A program made the translations under genes and the position numbers. From Clostridia bacterium (GTDB taxonomy: Bacteria; Bacillota; Sulfobacillia; SLMV01): 49,283 bases of DNA. This document shows positions 24,775 through 33,864 of this stretch, in pieces (the first letter of the stretch is position 1; the number at the start of each line of letters is the position of its first letter). A model generated the notes under the pieces. That model did no database searches and was not told the origin of the DNA. It worked only from the letters and a program-made list of their open reading frames with translations. The DNA is taken from the NCBI GenBank assembly GCA_003551365.1, contig PUMM01000132.1, positions 1 through 49,283 of the forward strand. The letters run 5' to 3'.

Positions 24775-27213
24775 ATGTATTTATCAGATTACTGGCTGCG
24801 CAGATATGTCGATTATGACATACCGCGCGAGGAGCTGGCCGACATACTCACCTTTCTTGGACTGAATGTGGATGGGCTGTTGCCCATGCTGGATGAGCGA
24901 CTGGACGGTGTGGTTATGGCTCGGCTCACTGAGGTCGAAGAGGTTCCGGGATCTTCCATGTTTCGCTGTCTGGCCGACGCCGGGTCGGAGGGAGAGTACC
25001 AGGTGATAAGCGGGGCCCCGAACTGTCGCGAAGGTGCTTACGTACCTCTCGCCCTGCCGGGTAGCTTCCTTCCGGATGGACGACGCATTGACGAGATTGA
25101 GGTCGCCGGGGTCAAGTCGCGCGGGATGTTGTGCTCGCCGAACGAGCTGGGGCTTTCGCTCGGAGCGTCGGAATACCTGTTAGAGCTGGAGGATGCAGAG
25201 CCGGGAGTGCTGGCGAAACCGGCTCTGGATCTCGATGACGTGGTGTTTGATCTGGATCTTACCCCTAATTATGCTTCGCACTGTCAGAGCGTGCTGGGCG
25301 TCGCGCGCGAGGTGGCCGCAGCCCTGGAGTGTGAGATACGGCAGCCAGAAGAGCAACCGCCCCGGGGGGATAAAGACCACTGCATAGAAGATATGGTGTC
25401 CATTGAGATTGACGATGACGATCTGTGCCCCCGTTACTCGGCAGCTCTGGCACTGGATGTCGATGTGCGACCGTCACCCTGGTGGATTCAGCGCGATCTC
25501 CTCGCCTCCGGGGTCCGGCCCCTGAACAATGTGGTAGATATCACCAACCACGTCATGCTCGCATATGGCCAACCCCTGCATGCCTTTGATCTGGATCAGG
25601 TGCGCGAGGCCGAAGTCCGGGTGCGCCGGGCACGTCCCGGAGAGAAGATCGTAACCCTGGATGAGCGGGAGAGAGAGCTGGAAGGGGACGACCTGGTAAT
25701 TGCCGACCGTTACAGGGCGATAGGATTGGCCGGGATCATGGGTGCCGCAAACTCAGAGATAACCGAGGATACCTCGCGTGTGCTGATCGAGTCAGCCTAT
25801 TTCGACGCCCGCAACGTACTGCGGACCTCCCGGCGGTTGGGATTGCGGACTGAGGCCTCCAACCGGTTCGAGAAGGGAAGAGACCCGGAGCATACGGTGG
25901 AACCGTGCCTGCGCGCCCTGCGTTTAATGCACACCAGTGCAGCGGGAACTGCAGCAGGCGGGTATATCGATGTCCATCCGCGTCCGACCGAGCCGCGGCG
26001 CATACGCTTTCGGCCGCATCGCGCCAACGCTTTTCTGGGAGCAAAAATGAGCACCGGCCAGATGACGTCGTATCTGCAGCGTCTGGGCTTTCGAGTGGAT
26101 AATGCAGCAGGGAACGGGGACGAGATGCTCTCCGTGCAGGTGCCGAGTTGGCGCCCGGATGTGGAGCAAGAGGTCTGCCTGATTGAGGAAATCGTCCGGC
26201 TGCACGGATACAACGAGATACCGTCGGAGCGACCCAGGGTCGCCGCACCGGGCCACCGTCCGATGGCCGCTGAACGGGTGAGGGACGAAATCCGACGGCT
26301 ACTGGTGGGGCAGGGCTTTCTGGAGACCGTCAACACCTCCTGGATGTCTCCACGCATCCTCGAGATAATGGGTACCCCGGAGGATCATGTGCATCGTCAG
26401 GCGGTGGAGATTGCCAATCCGATGGGTGAGGACACCCGGCGCATGCGAACGAACCTGCTGTGCTCACTGCTGGAGGTCATGCTGCGCAATGCGGGTCGAT
26501 CAGGTCCGAGCGCTCTGCGATTGTTCGAGATTGGCAGGGTATATCTGTCCGATCAGCTGCCCCCGGAGGATCTGCTGGATGAAGATGAACGGTTGGGCAT
26601 CGTCATGACCGGACCGAGCCGGCCCCGCTTCTGGGGGGATAGTGACCAACAGTGGGTGGACTTCTTCCATCTGAAGGGAGTCATCGAGAACCTGCTCGAG
26701 GTGTTGCATGTGCGGGATTGGGTGGTTGAACCATGTGTGGAGTACTATCTGCATCCCGGGCGGGCGGCCCGCCTGGTTGCGGGTGGAGAGCCGATTGGCA
26801 TCTTCGGTGAGCTGGATCCCGAGCTGTGTACAAGGATGGAAATGCAGGGTCGCGTCTGCATGGCCGAATTGGATGTGGCCACTCTGGTGGAGCGAGAGGA
26901 TCCTGCCCCCGATGTACAACCGCTGCCCGCTTACCCGGCCGCAGTTCGTGACATTGCTGTCGTGCTGGGCGAAAACGAAACACATGGGGACATTCGCGCC
27001 GTTATAGAGGAAGCTGCCGGAGATCTGCTGGAAGAGGTGGAGTTGTTCGATGTGTACCGGGGAGATCCGGTGCCGTCGGGCAGCAAGAGCGTGGCCTACC
27101 GGTTGACCTATCGGGCCCCCGAGCGTACGCTGACGGATGCGGAGGTGGATGAACGCCACGGCCGGGTACGCGATGCCCTGGCCCGGGCCTTCGCAGCAGA
27201 GCTGCGATCGTGA
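24775..27213 (+). CDS. pheT: Phenylalanyl-tRNA synthetase beta subunit
   Basis: Binds tRNA-Phe and edits Tyr-tRNA-Phe. Domains in order: N-terminal core, tRNA-binding EMAP-like domain (about 40-150, ending SRGMLCSPNELGL), B3/4 editing domain (about 210-390, with RPLNNVVDITNHVMLAYGQPLHAFD), B5 domain (about 400-480), inactive catalytic-like domain, and the C-terminal anticodon-binding domain (YPAAVRDIAVVLGE to the end). About 812 residues, the usual size. Codons GTG-ATG-ATG-ATG lie in a row at 24766-24777; the last ATG gives the best spacing from AGGAG. It starts 13 bases after pheS. Confidence 0.96.
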   Translation: MYLSDYWLRRYVDYDIPREELADILTFLGLNVDGLLPMLDERLDGVVMARLTEVEEVPGSSMFRCLADAGSEGEYQVISGAPNCREGAYVPLALPGSFLPDGRRIDEIEVAGVKSRGMLCSPNELGLSLGASEYLLELEDAEPGVLAKPALDLDDVVFDLDLTPNYASHCQSVLGVAREVAAALECEIRQPEEQPPRGDKDHCIEDMVSIEIDDDDLCPRYSAALALDVDVRPSPWWIQRDLLASGVRPLNNVVDITNHVMLAYGQPLHAFDLDQVREAEVRVRRARPGEKIVTLDERERELEGDDLVIADRYRAIGLAGIMGAANSEITEDTSRVLIESAYFDARNVLRTSRRLGLRTEASNRFEKGRDPEHTVEPCLRALRLMHTSAAGTAAGGYIDVHPRPTEPRRIRFRPHRANAFLGAKMSTGQMTSYLQRLGFRVDNAAGNGDEMLSVQVPSWRPDVEQEVCLIEEIVRLHGYNEIPSERPRVAAPGHRPMAAERVRDEIRRLLVGQGFLETVNTSWMSPRILEIMGTPEDHVHRQAVEIANPMGEDTRRMRTNLLCSLLEVMLRNAGRSGPSALRLFEIGRVYLSDQLPPEDLLDEDERLGIVMTGPSRPRFWGDSDQQWVDFFHLKGVIENLLEVLHVRDWVVEPCVEYYLHPGRAARLVAGGEPIGIFGELDPELCTRMEMQGRVCMAELDVATLVEREDPAPDVQPLPAYPAAVRDIAVVLGENETHGDIRAVIEEAAGDLLEEVELFDVYRGDPVPSGSKSVAYRLTYRAPERTLTDAEVDERHGRVRDALARAFAAELRS

Positions 27214-27238
27214 CCATCGAGTTTTCGGAGGTGACCGT

Positions 27239-29167
27239 GTGTCTCTGATCCGGGTGCAGTCAGCCAGCAAATACTACGGCGCCGAGCAGATCTTTGCCAA
27301 TGTGTCCGTCTCCATCGATCCGTGGGCGCGCATAGGCGTGGTTGGGCAGAACGGTGAGGGGAAGACCACCCTGCTCCGGCTCATTGCCGGGCACGAGCTG
27401 CCCGACGATGGAAGGATCGACGGGCAGGACAGCAGTTCCGTCGCCATGCTGGACCAGGACCCGGTCTTTTCACCCCATGCTCGGGTGACAGATGTTGCTG
27501 CCGAACCTTTCTCTGATCTGCGGCTTATGGAGTCGCGCCTGCGCGAGATGGAGGAGAGGATATCGGCTGAGCCAGATCGCAAAAGGAGAGATAATCTCAT
27601 AGCCCGCTACGGTTCGTTGATGACGCAGTTCGAGGATCGAGGTGGCTATGATGCAGATGCCCGGGTGCGTGAGGCCCTCCTCGGTCTGGGATTCAGCGAG
27701 GGTGATCTGCGCAGATCCGTTGACGGGCTGTCGGGCGGAGAGCAGGTGAGGCTGGCCCTGGCACGATTGCTCCTGTATGAGCCCGATGTGATGCTGCTCG
27801 ACGAACCCACCAATCATCTGGACTTTTCCGCTTCCGAGTGGCTGGAGGAACATCTGACCGCCTCTCCGAGTGCGGTGGTTGCCGTGTCGCATGATCGCTA
27901 CTTCCTGGATCGACTGATGAGCGAGATCTGGGAGGTACACGGGGGGCGCGTTGAGTGCTACAGGGGGAATTTCTCCTCGTATTGCCGTAAGCGTGAGGAA
28001 CACCATCGGCGATGGCGCCGACTCTACGAGCGGCAGCAGGATGAAGTCGAGAAACTGAAAGGGTTTATCCGTCGCTATCATGCCGGGCAGCGCAGTAAAG
28101 AGGCGGAGAGCAGGAGAAAGAGATTGGAGAGGATGGAGCATATCGAACCCCCGCCGACCGATGAGGGGGGACTCAGGCTCACCTTTCCCATCAGCAGGCA
28201 GAGCGGGCAGGATGTGCTGCGGGTGCAGGATCTGACCCTACAGAGGGGCGACAGGGTACTGTGCTGCGATGTGAATCTGCGCGTTTACCGGGGTGATCGC
28301 ATAGCCCTCATGGGTCCCAATGGGTCGGGGAAAACCACCGTGCTGCGCGCTCTGCTGGAGTTGGATGAGCCCGTGACCGGTGATATCAGCTGGGGCGTTG
28401 GCGCTCACACTGCCTATTTCCCCCAGGATCTGGCCGGACCGGAGGATGGACGGACAGTTCTGGAGGAGATGTATGCGTCTGATCCCGATCTCGGCATGAG
28501 CGGTGCGCGCGAATATCTGGCCCGCTTCGGATTCTCCGGCGAGGACGTGTTCACCCGGGTGGGAGATCTGAGTGGTGGCGAAAGATCGCGCCTGCTCCTG
28601 GCAGAGATCGCCCGGAAGGGCGCCTCCGTCCTCATACTGGACGAACCGACCAATCACCTGGATTTGCAATCCCTGCAGGACCTGGAATCGTCCCTGTGCG
28701 GCTATGAGGGCACAGTCATCTTTGTTAGCCACGACCGTTTCTTCGTGGATCGAGTGGCCACCAAGTTGTGGGTGATGGATGAGGGTGAGTTGGTGGAGTA
28801 TCCCGGTAACTACTCGGAATACCGCAGGATGGTGCGTTCCCGGCGCGCAGGCCCTGAATCGAGGGCGGAAGAACCGAAGAAAAAAGAGGGCAGGGCGTCA
28901 CGTGCGCCGGGGCGGCGAAAGACGAAAGCGCGCAGGGGCAGGCCTCCCAGCTGGGGCGACCTCACCGCCGTAGAGGAGAGCATTGAGGAACTGGAAGAAG
29001 AGCACGAGCGTCTAAGTGAACAGCTGGCGGATCCGGAATCCTATTCCCGCGGAGCTGGCGGTGAACTGGCCCGGGAGTTTGACGACGTCCAGAGCAGTCT
29101 GCAGCGACTGTACCGCCGCTGGGAAGAGCTGGCCACGGTGCTGGAGGAACGGGACCAGAGCTCGTAG
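27239..29167 (+). CDS. ABC-F family ATPase (ribosome-associated, Uup/EttA-like)
   Basis: Soluble protein with two ABC domains and no membrane segments. Domain 1: Walker A GQNGEGKTT, signature LSGGEQVRLALARLL, Walker B LLDEPTNHLDF. Linker with KRLERMEHIEPP. Domain 2: Walker A GPNGSGKTT, signature LSGGERSRLLLAEI, Walker B LILDEPTNHLDL. A basic stretch and a C-terminal coiled coil (about 575-640) resemble Uup. The family acts at the ribosomal E site, and some members protect from antibiotics; which subgroup this is cannot be decided here. GTG 27239 is chosen behind GGAGGTG; the frame upstream overlaps pheT. Length is 642 residues. Confidence 0.92.
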   Translation: MSLIRVQSASKYYGAEQIFANVSVSIDPWARIGVVGQNGEGKTTLLRLIAGHELPDDGRIDGQDSSSVAMLDQDPVFSPHARVTDVAAEPFSDLRLMESRLREMEERISAEPDRKRRDNLIARYGSLMTQFEDRGGYDADARVREALLGLGFSEGDLRRSVDGLSGGEQVRLALARLLLYEPDVMLLDEPTNHLDFSASEWLEEHLTASPSAVVAVSHDRYFLDRLMSEIWEVHGGRVECYRGNFSSYCRKREEHHRRWRRLYERQQDEVEKLKGFIRRYHAGQRSKEAESRRKRLERMEHIEPPPTDEGGLRLTFPISRQSGQDVLRVQDLTLQRGDRVLCCDVNLRVYRGDRIALMGPNGSGKTTVLRALLELDEPVTGDISWGVGAHTAYFPQDLAGPEDGRTVLEEMYASDPDLGMSGAREYLARFGFSGEDVFTRVGDLSGGERSRLLLAEIARKGASVLILDEPTNHLDLQSLQDLESSLCGYEGTVIFVSHDRFFVDRVATKLWVMDEGELVEYPGNYSEYRRMVRSRRAGPESRAEEPKKKEGRASRAPGRRKTKARRGRPPSWGDLTAVEESIEELEEEHERLSEQLADPESYSRGAGGELAREFDDVQSSLQRLYRRWEELATVLEERDQSS

Positions 29168-29239
29168 AAAGACATCAGATACAATTGTGTTTTCGAGGAG
29201 GTGAAGGCGGAGGGATCCTGCGCAGGTTCCCGCTCTACC

Positions 29240-29578
29240 ATGAACGAAGTCAAGGTGGAGATTTTGAACAGAACCTATATCCTCCGGGGGGACAAACCCC
29301 CCTCCAAGCTCCGCAGGGTTGCGCGCGAAGTCGATTACTACATGAATGACATTGTCGAGACCAAGCCGGATATGGATATGACGCGCACGGCCGTGCTCGC
29401 TGCCCTGAATCTTGCCGAGGAGTACCTGGAGCTGCAGGAAAGGTACGACCGGGTGGTGCGAATGTTGGAGGAGGAGTATCACAAGAACCGCGAGGTAAAG
29501 GCTGGCGAAGAGCCGGTCATCCCGCTCCGACGGGATGATGAGAAGTCGACGGATGACGCTGAGGGAGAAGAGGGATGA
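29240..29578 (+). CDS. zapA: Cell division protein ZapA
   Basis: Small protein that bundles FtsZ filaments at midcell. MNEVKVEILNRTYILRGD matches the N-terminal strand pair of ZapA; a helix with LRRVAREVDYYMNDI and a long coiled coil (LNLAEEYLELQERYDRVVRMLEEEY) follow, then an acidic tail. Length is 112 residues. The start is uncertain: ATG 29240 matches the family but lacks a good Shine-Dalgarno site, while GTG 29201 lies right after GAGGAG. The stop overlaps the polX start (ATGA). The order pheT...zapA-polX-mutS2 is typical of Firmicutes. Confidence 0.85.
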   Translation: MNEVKVEILNRTYILRGDKPPSKLRRVAREVDYYMNDIVETKPDMDMTRTAVLAALNLAEEYLELQERYDRVVRMLEEEYHKNREVKAGEEPVIPLRRDDEKSTDDAEGEEG

Positions 29579-31269
29579 ACTTTCGCGCCCAGTCGGTGGC
29601 TATGGTGTTTGACCAGATCGCCGACCTGATGGAGATTGCCGATATCGAACCATATAAGGCGGCCGCTTACCGGCGGGGTGCCCGCAGTATTCGGCGGGCC
29701 GGCGACCGGGTGGATGAACTGCTGGCAGAGGATCGACTGCAGGAGCTGGAGGGCATCGGTCCGGCTTTGGCGGATAAGGCCCGGGAGATCGTTGAGACCG
29801 GAGGCTGCGAACAGCTTGAGCAGCTGACCGAGGAAGTACCGCTATCTTTGCTCGATCTTCTGCGCGTGGAGGGGCTGGGGGTGAAGACGGTCTCTGCCCT
29901 GTACCGACAGCTGGGGATCACCACGCTGTCCGGATTGGAAGAGGCAGCCCGAGAGAAAAGGCTGCGCCGGGTCGCGGGTATAGGCTCGCGCCGGGAGCAA
30001 AAGATACTGACGGACATCATGCACGAACACAAACGTAGTAAAGGACTCACGCTCGACTGGGCCGATGCCGTTTGCGGAGAGCTCATGCACCGACTGAATG
30101 CTCTGCCCGGAGTGAAAGAAGTCTTTGTGGGGGGCGGGCTGCGTCGTCGGTGTGATCTCATCGATTGTGTCGTACTCCTGGTGGAAGTTGCAGATAATGG
30201 GCGCAAACTGCAGCTGCACGAAGAGGTGTTTTCCGGGCTGGCCAGAGGGCCGATGGAAAAGAAGGAACGCGCGGGTTATTCGGGCTGGGAATTTACTCTG
30301 GATATCGGGATTGCCGCCCGGGTATATCCGGTCCCGTCTTCGTCTGCCGGGACGGCCCGAGTGCGTCTGACTGGCAGTGATTCGCATGTGCGGCAGCTGT
30401 GCGAGGGGGGACTCGGAGACCTACCTCCACTCCCGGAGGAAGAGGACGTCTATGCTGGTCTTGACATGCAGTGGATTTCCCCCGAGCTGCGGGAGGGACG
30501 GGGTGAAACGGACCTGGCCCGGGCCGGTGATCTTCCCGCTCTGATCTCCAGAGAGGATCTCATGGGAGATCTGCACTGCCACAGTGATTGGAGTGATGGT
30601 AACGCATCCATAGGCGAGATGGTGCGGGCGGCCGAAGAGTGGGGATTGCACTATCTGGCGATCACTGACCACTCCCGCTCCCTCACAGTGGCGGGGGGAC
30701 TTGATGTGGATGACCTGCGGCGCCAGGGGCAGCAAATCGAGGAGGTCCGCGAGGAGCATCCGGAGTTCACCCTGCTGCACGGCGTGGAGGTGGATATTCT
30801 TCCCGACGGGGAGTTGGATCTTCCAGGTGAGATTCTCGGCGAACTGGATCTGGTGATTGCTTCGTTGCACAGTGCATTGCGCCAGGACTCGCAGCGGTTG
30901 ACGGAGAGATTGGTTTGTGCCGCCCGGCATCCACATGTGCACATTATCGGTCACCCGACCGGCCGTCTTCTGGGTGTGCGTGAGACGGATGCTCCCGACC
31001 TGCAGAGGGTGCTGGAAGTCTGTGCGGAAGAGAAGAAGGCAGTGGAGATCAACGCTCACCCGGACCGCCTGGATCTGCCGTGGCCCTGGATGGAAAGGGC
31101 TCGAGAATTGGGAGTGCCGCTGGCCATAAATTCGGACGCTCATTCTCCGGAAAACTTCTCTCTGCTCGCGTACGGCGTCGACTGCGCCAGGAAGGGCGGA
31201 TGCGAAAGGCAACATATTCTCAATGCCAAACCCATCCACAGCTGGTTGGAGAGAGTCCACAGTAAATGA
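29575..31269 (+). CDS. polX: PolX-type protein: family X polymerase domain (degenerate) and PHP nuclease
   Basis: Bacterial PolX joins a DNA polymerase beta-like part to a PHP metal-dependent 3'-5' exonuclease used in base-excision repair. Helix-hairpin-helix segments (LEGIGPALADKAREI, VEGLGVKTVSALY) are intact. The polymerase nucleotidyl-transfer motif reads GGLRRRCDLIDCVV; aligned with the usual GSxRR-x6-DxD, both aspartates are replaced (C198, V200). The PHP motifs are all present: GDLHCHSDWSDG, ITDHS, HGVEVDI, ASLHS, IIGHPTGR, EINAHPDRLDL, NSDAHS. Length is 564 residues, close to 570 in B. subtilis. The end overlaps mutS2 (ATGA). It probably acts as a nuclease without synthesis. Confidence 0.88.
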   Translation: MNFRAQSVAMVFDQIADLMEIADIEPYKAAAYRRGARSIRRAGDRVDELLAEDRLQELEGIGPALADKAREIVETGGCEQLEQLTEEVPLSLLDLLRVEGLGVKTVSALYRQLGITTLSGLEEAAREKRLRRVAGIGSRREQKILTDIMHEHKRSKGLTLDWADAVCGELMHRLNALPGVKEVFVGGGLRRRCDLIDCVVLLVEVADNGRKLQLHEEVFSGLARGPMEKKERAGYSGWEFTLDIGIAARVYPVPSSSAGTARVRLTGSDSHVRQLCEGGLGDLPPLPEEEDVYAGLDMQWISPELREGRGETDLARAGDLPALISREDLMGDLHCHSDWSDGNASIGEMVRAAEEWGLHYLAITDHSRSLTVAGGLDVDDLRRQGQQIEEVREEHPEFTLLHGVEVDILPDGELDLPGEILGELDLVIASLHSALRQDSQRLTERLVCAARHPHVHIIGHPTGRLLGVRETDAPDLQRVLEVCAEEKKAVEINAHPDRLDLPWPWMERARELGVPLAINSDAHSPENFSLLAYGVDCARKGGCERQHILNAKPIHSWLERVHSK

Positions 31270-33857
31270 AATTAGAGATGAGGGAGCATTTGATGTTTGA
31301 TGAGGGACACCGGGTCGATATGTGGGACGAGCTGCCCGATGAGGATGCTCTGGTAGACTACGCCTACGACCGCCTGGGATTTTACGAAATCAGGAAGCGC
31401 CTGGCCGATTGTGCGAGCAGCCCGCTGGGCCGGCTCCGGGCCGGGGAGCTGGCTCCGGCCGATGATCCAGATGAGGTGCGGAGAGCCCTTGCCGAGACCG
31501 GCGAGATGCGCGGGGTCATGGCCCGCTCACCCGTACCTCTGGCCGGCATCCACGACCTGCGGGATATTTTGGAGCGAGCCGGGAAGCGGGGAGTTCTGGC
31601 CCCCGAGGAACTGTTCGCTGTCGCCGAGTGCATTCAGGCCGCGAGGAAGCTGCGCAGGTTTTTCTCTGCGCGGGATGAAGATGCCCCGTTTCTGGCCCGA
31701 CATGTCGAACCTCTTGAACCGTCGGTCGGGCTGGGCCAGGAGATCGAACGCTGCATAAATGACCAGGCTGAGCTGCGCGACAGGGCGAGCTCGGAGCTGT
31801 CCCGCATCAGAAAGGGACTGCGTTCCACAGCCGATAATCTGCGAAACCAGCTGGAGAAAATGGCCAAGCGGCTGAGCCGCGATGGATATCTGCAGGAGCC
31901 GATAGTGACACAGCGGAACGGGAGGTATGTACTGCCCGTCAAGCAGGAGTACCGGGGACGCGTACGGGGGATTGTTCACGGCCAGTCCTCCAGCGGGGCC
32001 ACGGTGTTTGTGGAGCCGCAGGTCGCCGTTGAGCTGAACAACAGGATCCAGGAACTGAAATCCGAGGAGGAGCGGGAGGTCCAGCGCATACTGGCGGAGC
32101 TGAGCGGCCGCGTGGGCGATATGCAGGAGAACCTGGAGATGGAGCAGGATGTCCTGGGTCATTTGGATTTGATATACGCCAAGGCCAACCTGGCAGAGAA
32201 GCTGGGAGCGGTGCGGCCACTGGTCAATGATCAGCAGTACCTGCACCTCCGGCAGGCCCGGCACCCGATGCTCGGCGAGGATGTAGTTCCCATCGATGTG
32301 GAGGTTGGCCGAGACTTCGATACGTTGGTAATCACCGGTCCCAATACCGGCGGCAAGACGGTGACCCTCAAGACCGTTGGCTTGATGGTGCTGATGTGTC
32401 AGGCCGGTCTGCATATTCCGTGTGAAGAGGATAGTGACGTCGGTATGTTCTCCAGAGTCTACTGTGACATCGGGGATGAGCAGAGCATCGCGCAGAACCT
32501 GAGTACATTCTCCTCCCACATGCGCAATGTGATACCCATCTTGCTGTCAGCTGACCGGCATTCACTGGTGCTGCTGGATGAACTGGGTGCGGGAACCGAT
32601 CCCCTGGAGGGCGCGCCTCTGGCTATGGCCATTTTGGAAGAGCTGCACGGTAGCGATGTCCGCACCATGGCGACGACCCACTACAGTCGACTGAAGACCT
32701 TTGCCTACCAGCTGGACGGGGTGGAAAATGCCAGCATGGAGTTTGACGTCGAGACTCTGTCGCCGACCTTCAACCTGGTGGTGGGGCTGCCGGGGAGGAG
32801 CAATGCCCTGGAGATTGCCGAGCGCCTGGGCATGCCAAATCCACTGGTCGAGCGGGCACGCGCACTGCTTACGGAGAAGGAGGGCAGTGTGGAGGAACTC
32901 ATTGCCGCCATGGAGGAGGATCGTAAGGCCTGGAGTCGGAGACGTCACGAGGCCGAGACGGAAGCCGATGATGCCCGCCTGCTGCGCAAACGTATTCACC
33001 GGCGAGAGCACGAACTGCGGAAGAGGCAGGAAGAGCTGATTGAGCAAACCCGATCTGACGCCCGCCGCGTTCTCCGCGAAGCCCGTGCAGAATCCCGGGA
33101 GCTGCTGCGGGAGATCCATGAACTGGCTGCGGCACTGAAGCAGGTCTATCGCCACGTGTCGGTGGAGCGAAGGCGTGAGGTTGATGAACAGGTGTCGGAA
33201 GCAGAGGAACAGGTGGATCTCAGTGATTCTGGCGAGATAATCAGCAGAGCTGAGGAACTCCGTTCTGTTCTGCATTCTCTGGAAGACCGACTGGTGACGC
33301 ATATGGATGAGGTGCAGAGAAGGCATGCACGTTGCGACAGTGAGGCGGCAGACGAAGAGAAGGAGTCGGAAAGGCACTCGGCTCGCCAGCACACCGTACG
33401 GCTGCGCCCGGGCATGAAGGTGAAGGCCTCATCGTTTTCTCAGACCGGGGAGCTAATTGATGTCGATTACCAAAGAGACGAGGCGCACGTGCAGGTGGGG
33501 GTCATGAAATTGAAGGTAGGCCTCGATGAGCTTCATCCTGCGGATGATGAGGAGGAGGAGCGGGAAGCCCGCCCGGGTAGGGTGCGGGACATTGGACGCA
33601 GCAAGTATGAGAGTCTTCCGTCCGAAGTTGTGGTACGACAGATGACCGCAGAGGCAGCCCTGGAGAAGGTGAGAAAACACATCGACGATGCCATCCTTGC
33701 CGGCCGGGACCATGTCACTATCGTGCACGGACAGGGCGAGGGCATCCTGCGAGATGCCATTCGCCGCTATCTGGAAGATACCCGCTACGTACGCAGCTGG
33801 CAGCGCGCCGAGCGGTCCGCGGGAGGAGATGGAGTCACGATCGCTCACCTGCGCTGA
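31266..33857 (+). CDS. mutS2: MutS2 family ATPase (recombination suppressor / ribosome rescue)
   Basis: A homodimeric MutS-related ATPase that limits recombination and, in Bacillus, splits collided ribosomes. The core and clamp region (1-320) includes NGRYVLPVKQEYRGRVRGIVHGQSSSGATVFVEP. The ATPase has Walker A TGPNTGGKTVTLK, LLDELGAGTDPLEG and TTHYSRLK. A long coiled coil (about 530-690), a KOW-like segment (LRPGMKVKASSFSQTGEL) and a C-terminal Smr domain (about 780-863, VTIVHGQGEGILRDAI) follow. The Smr LDLRG motif is degenerate here (VVVRQ). Length is 863 residues, somewhat longer than the usual 780-800 because of an acidic head and linker. It is coupled to polX by ATGA. Confidence 0.94.
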   Translation: MKLEMREHLMFDEGHRVDMWDELPDEDALVDYAYDRLGFYEIRKRLADCASSPLGRLRAGELAPADDPDEVRRALAETGEMRGVMARSPVPLAGIHDLRDILERAGKRGVLAPEELFAVAECIQAARKLRRFFSARDEDAPFLARHVEPLEPSVGLGQEIERCINDQAELRDRASSELSRIRKGLRSTADNLRNQLEKMAKRLSRDGYLQEPIVTQRNGRYVLPVKQEYRGRVRGIVHGQSSSGATVFVEPQVAVELNNRIQELKSEEEREVQRILAELSGRVGDMQENLEMEQDVLGHLDLIYAKANLAEKLGAVRPLVNDQQYLHLRQARHPMLGEDVVPIDVEVGRDFDTLVITGPNTGGKTVTLKTVGLMVLMCQAGLHIPCEEDSDVGMFSRVYCDIGDEQSIAQNLSTFSSHMRNVIPILLSADRHSLVLLDELGAGTDPLEGAPLAMAILEELHGSDVRTMATTHYSRLKTFAYQLDGVENASMEFDVETLSPTFNLVVGLPGRSNALEIAERLGMPNPLVERARALLTEKEGSVEELIAAMEEDRKAWSRRRHEAETEADDARLLRKRIHRREHELRKRQEELIEQTRSDARRVLREARAESRELLREIHELAAALKQVYRHVSVERRREVDEQVSEAEEQVDLSDSGEIISRAEELRSVLHSLEDRLVTHMDEVQRRHARCDSEAADEEKESERHSARQHTVRLRPGMKVKASSFSQTGELIDVDYQRDEAHVQVGVMKLKVGLDELHPADDEEEEREARPGRVRDIGRSKYESLPSEVVVRQMTAEAALEKVRKHIDDAILAGRDHVTIVHGQGEGILRDAIRRYLEDTRYVRSWQRAERSAGGDGVTIAHLR

Positions 33858-33864
33858 CGCGCTG

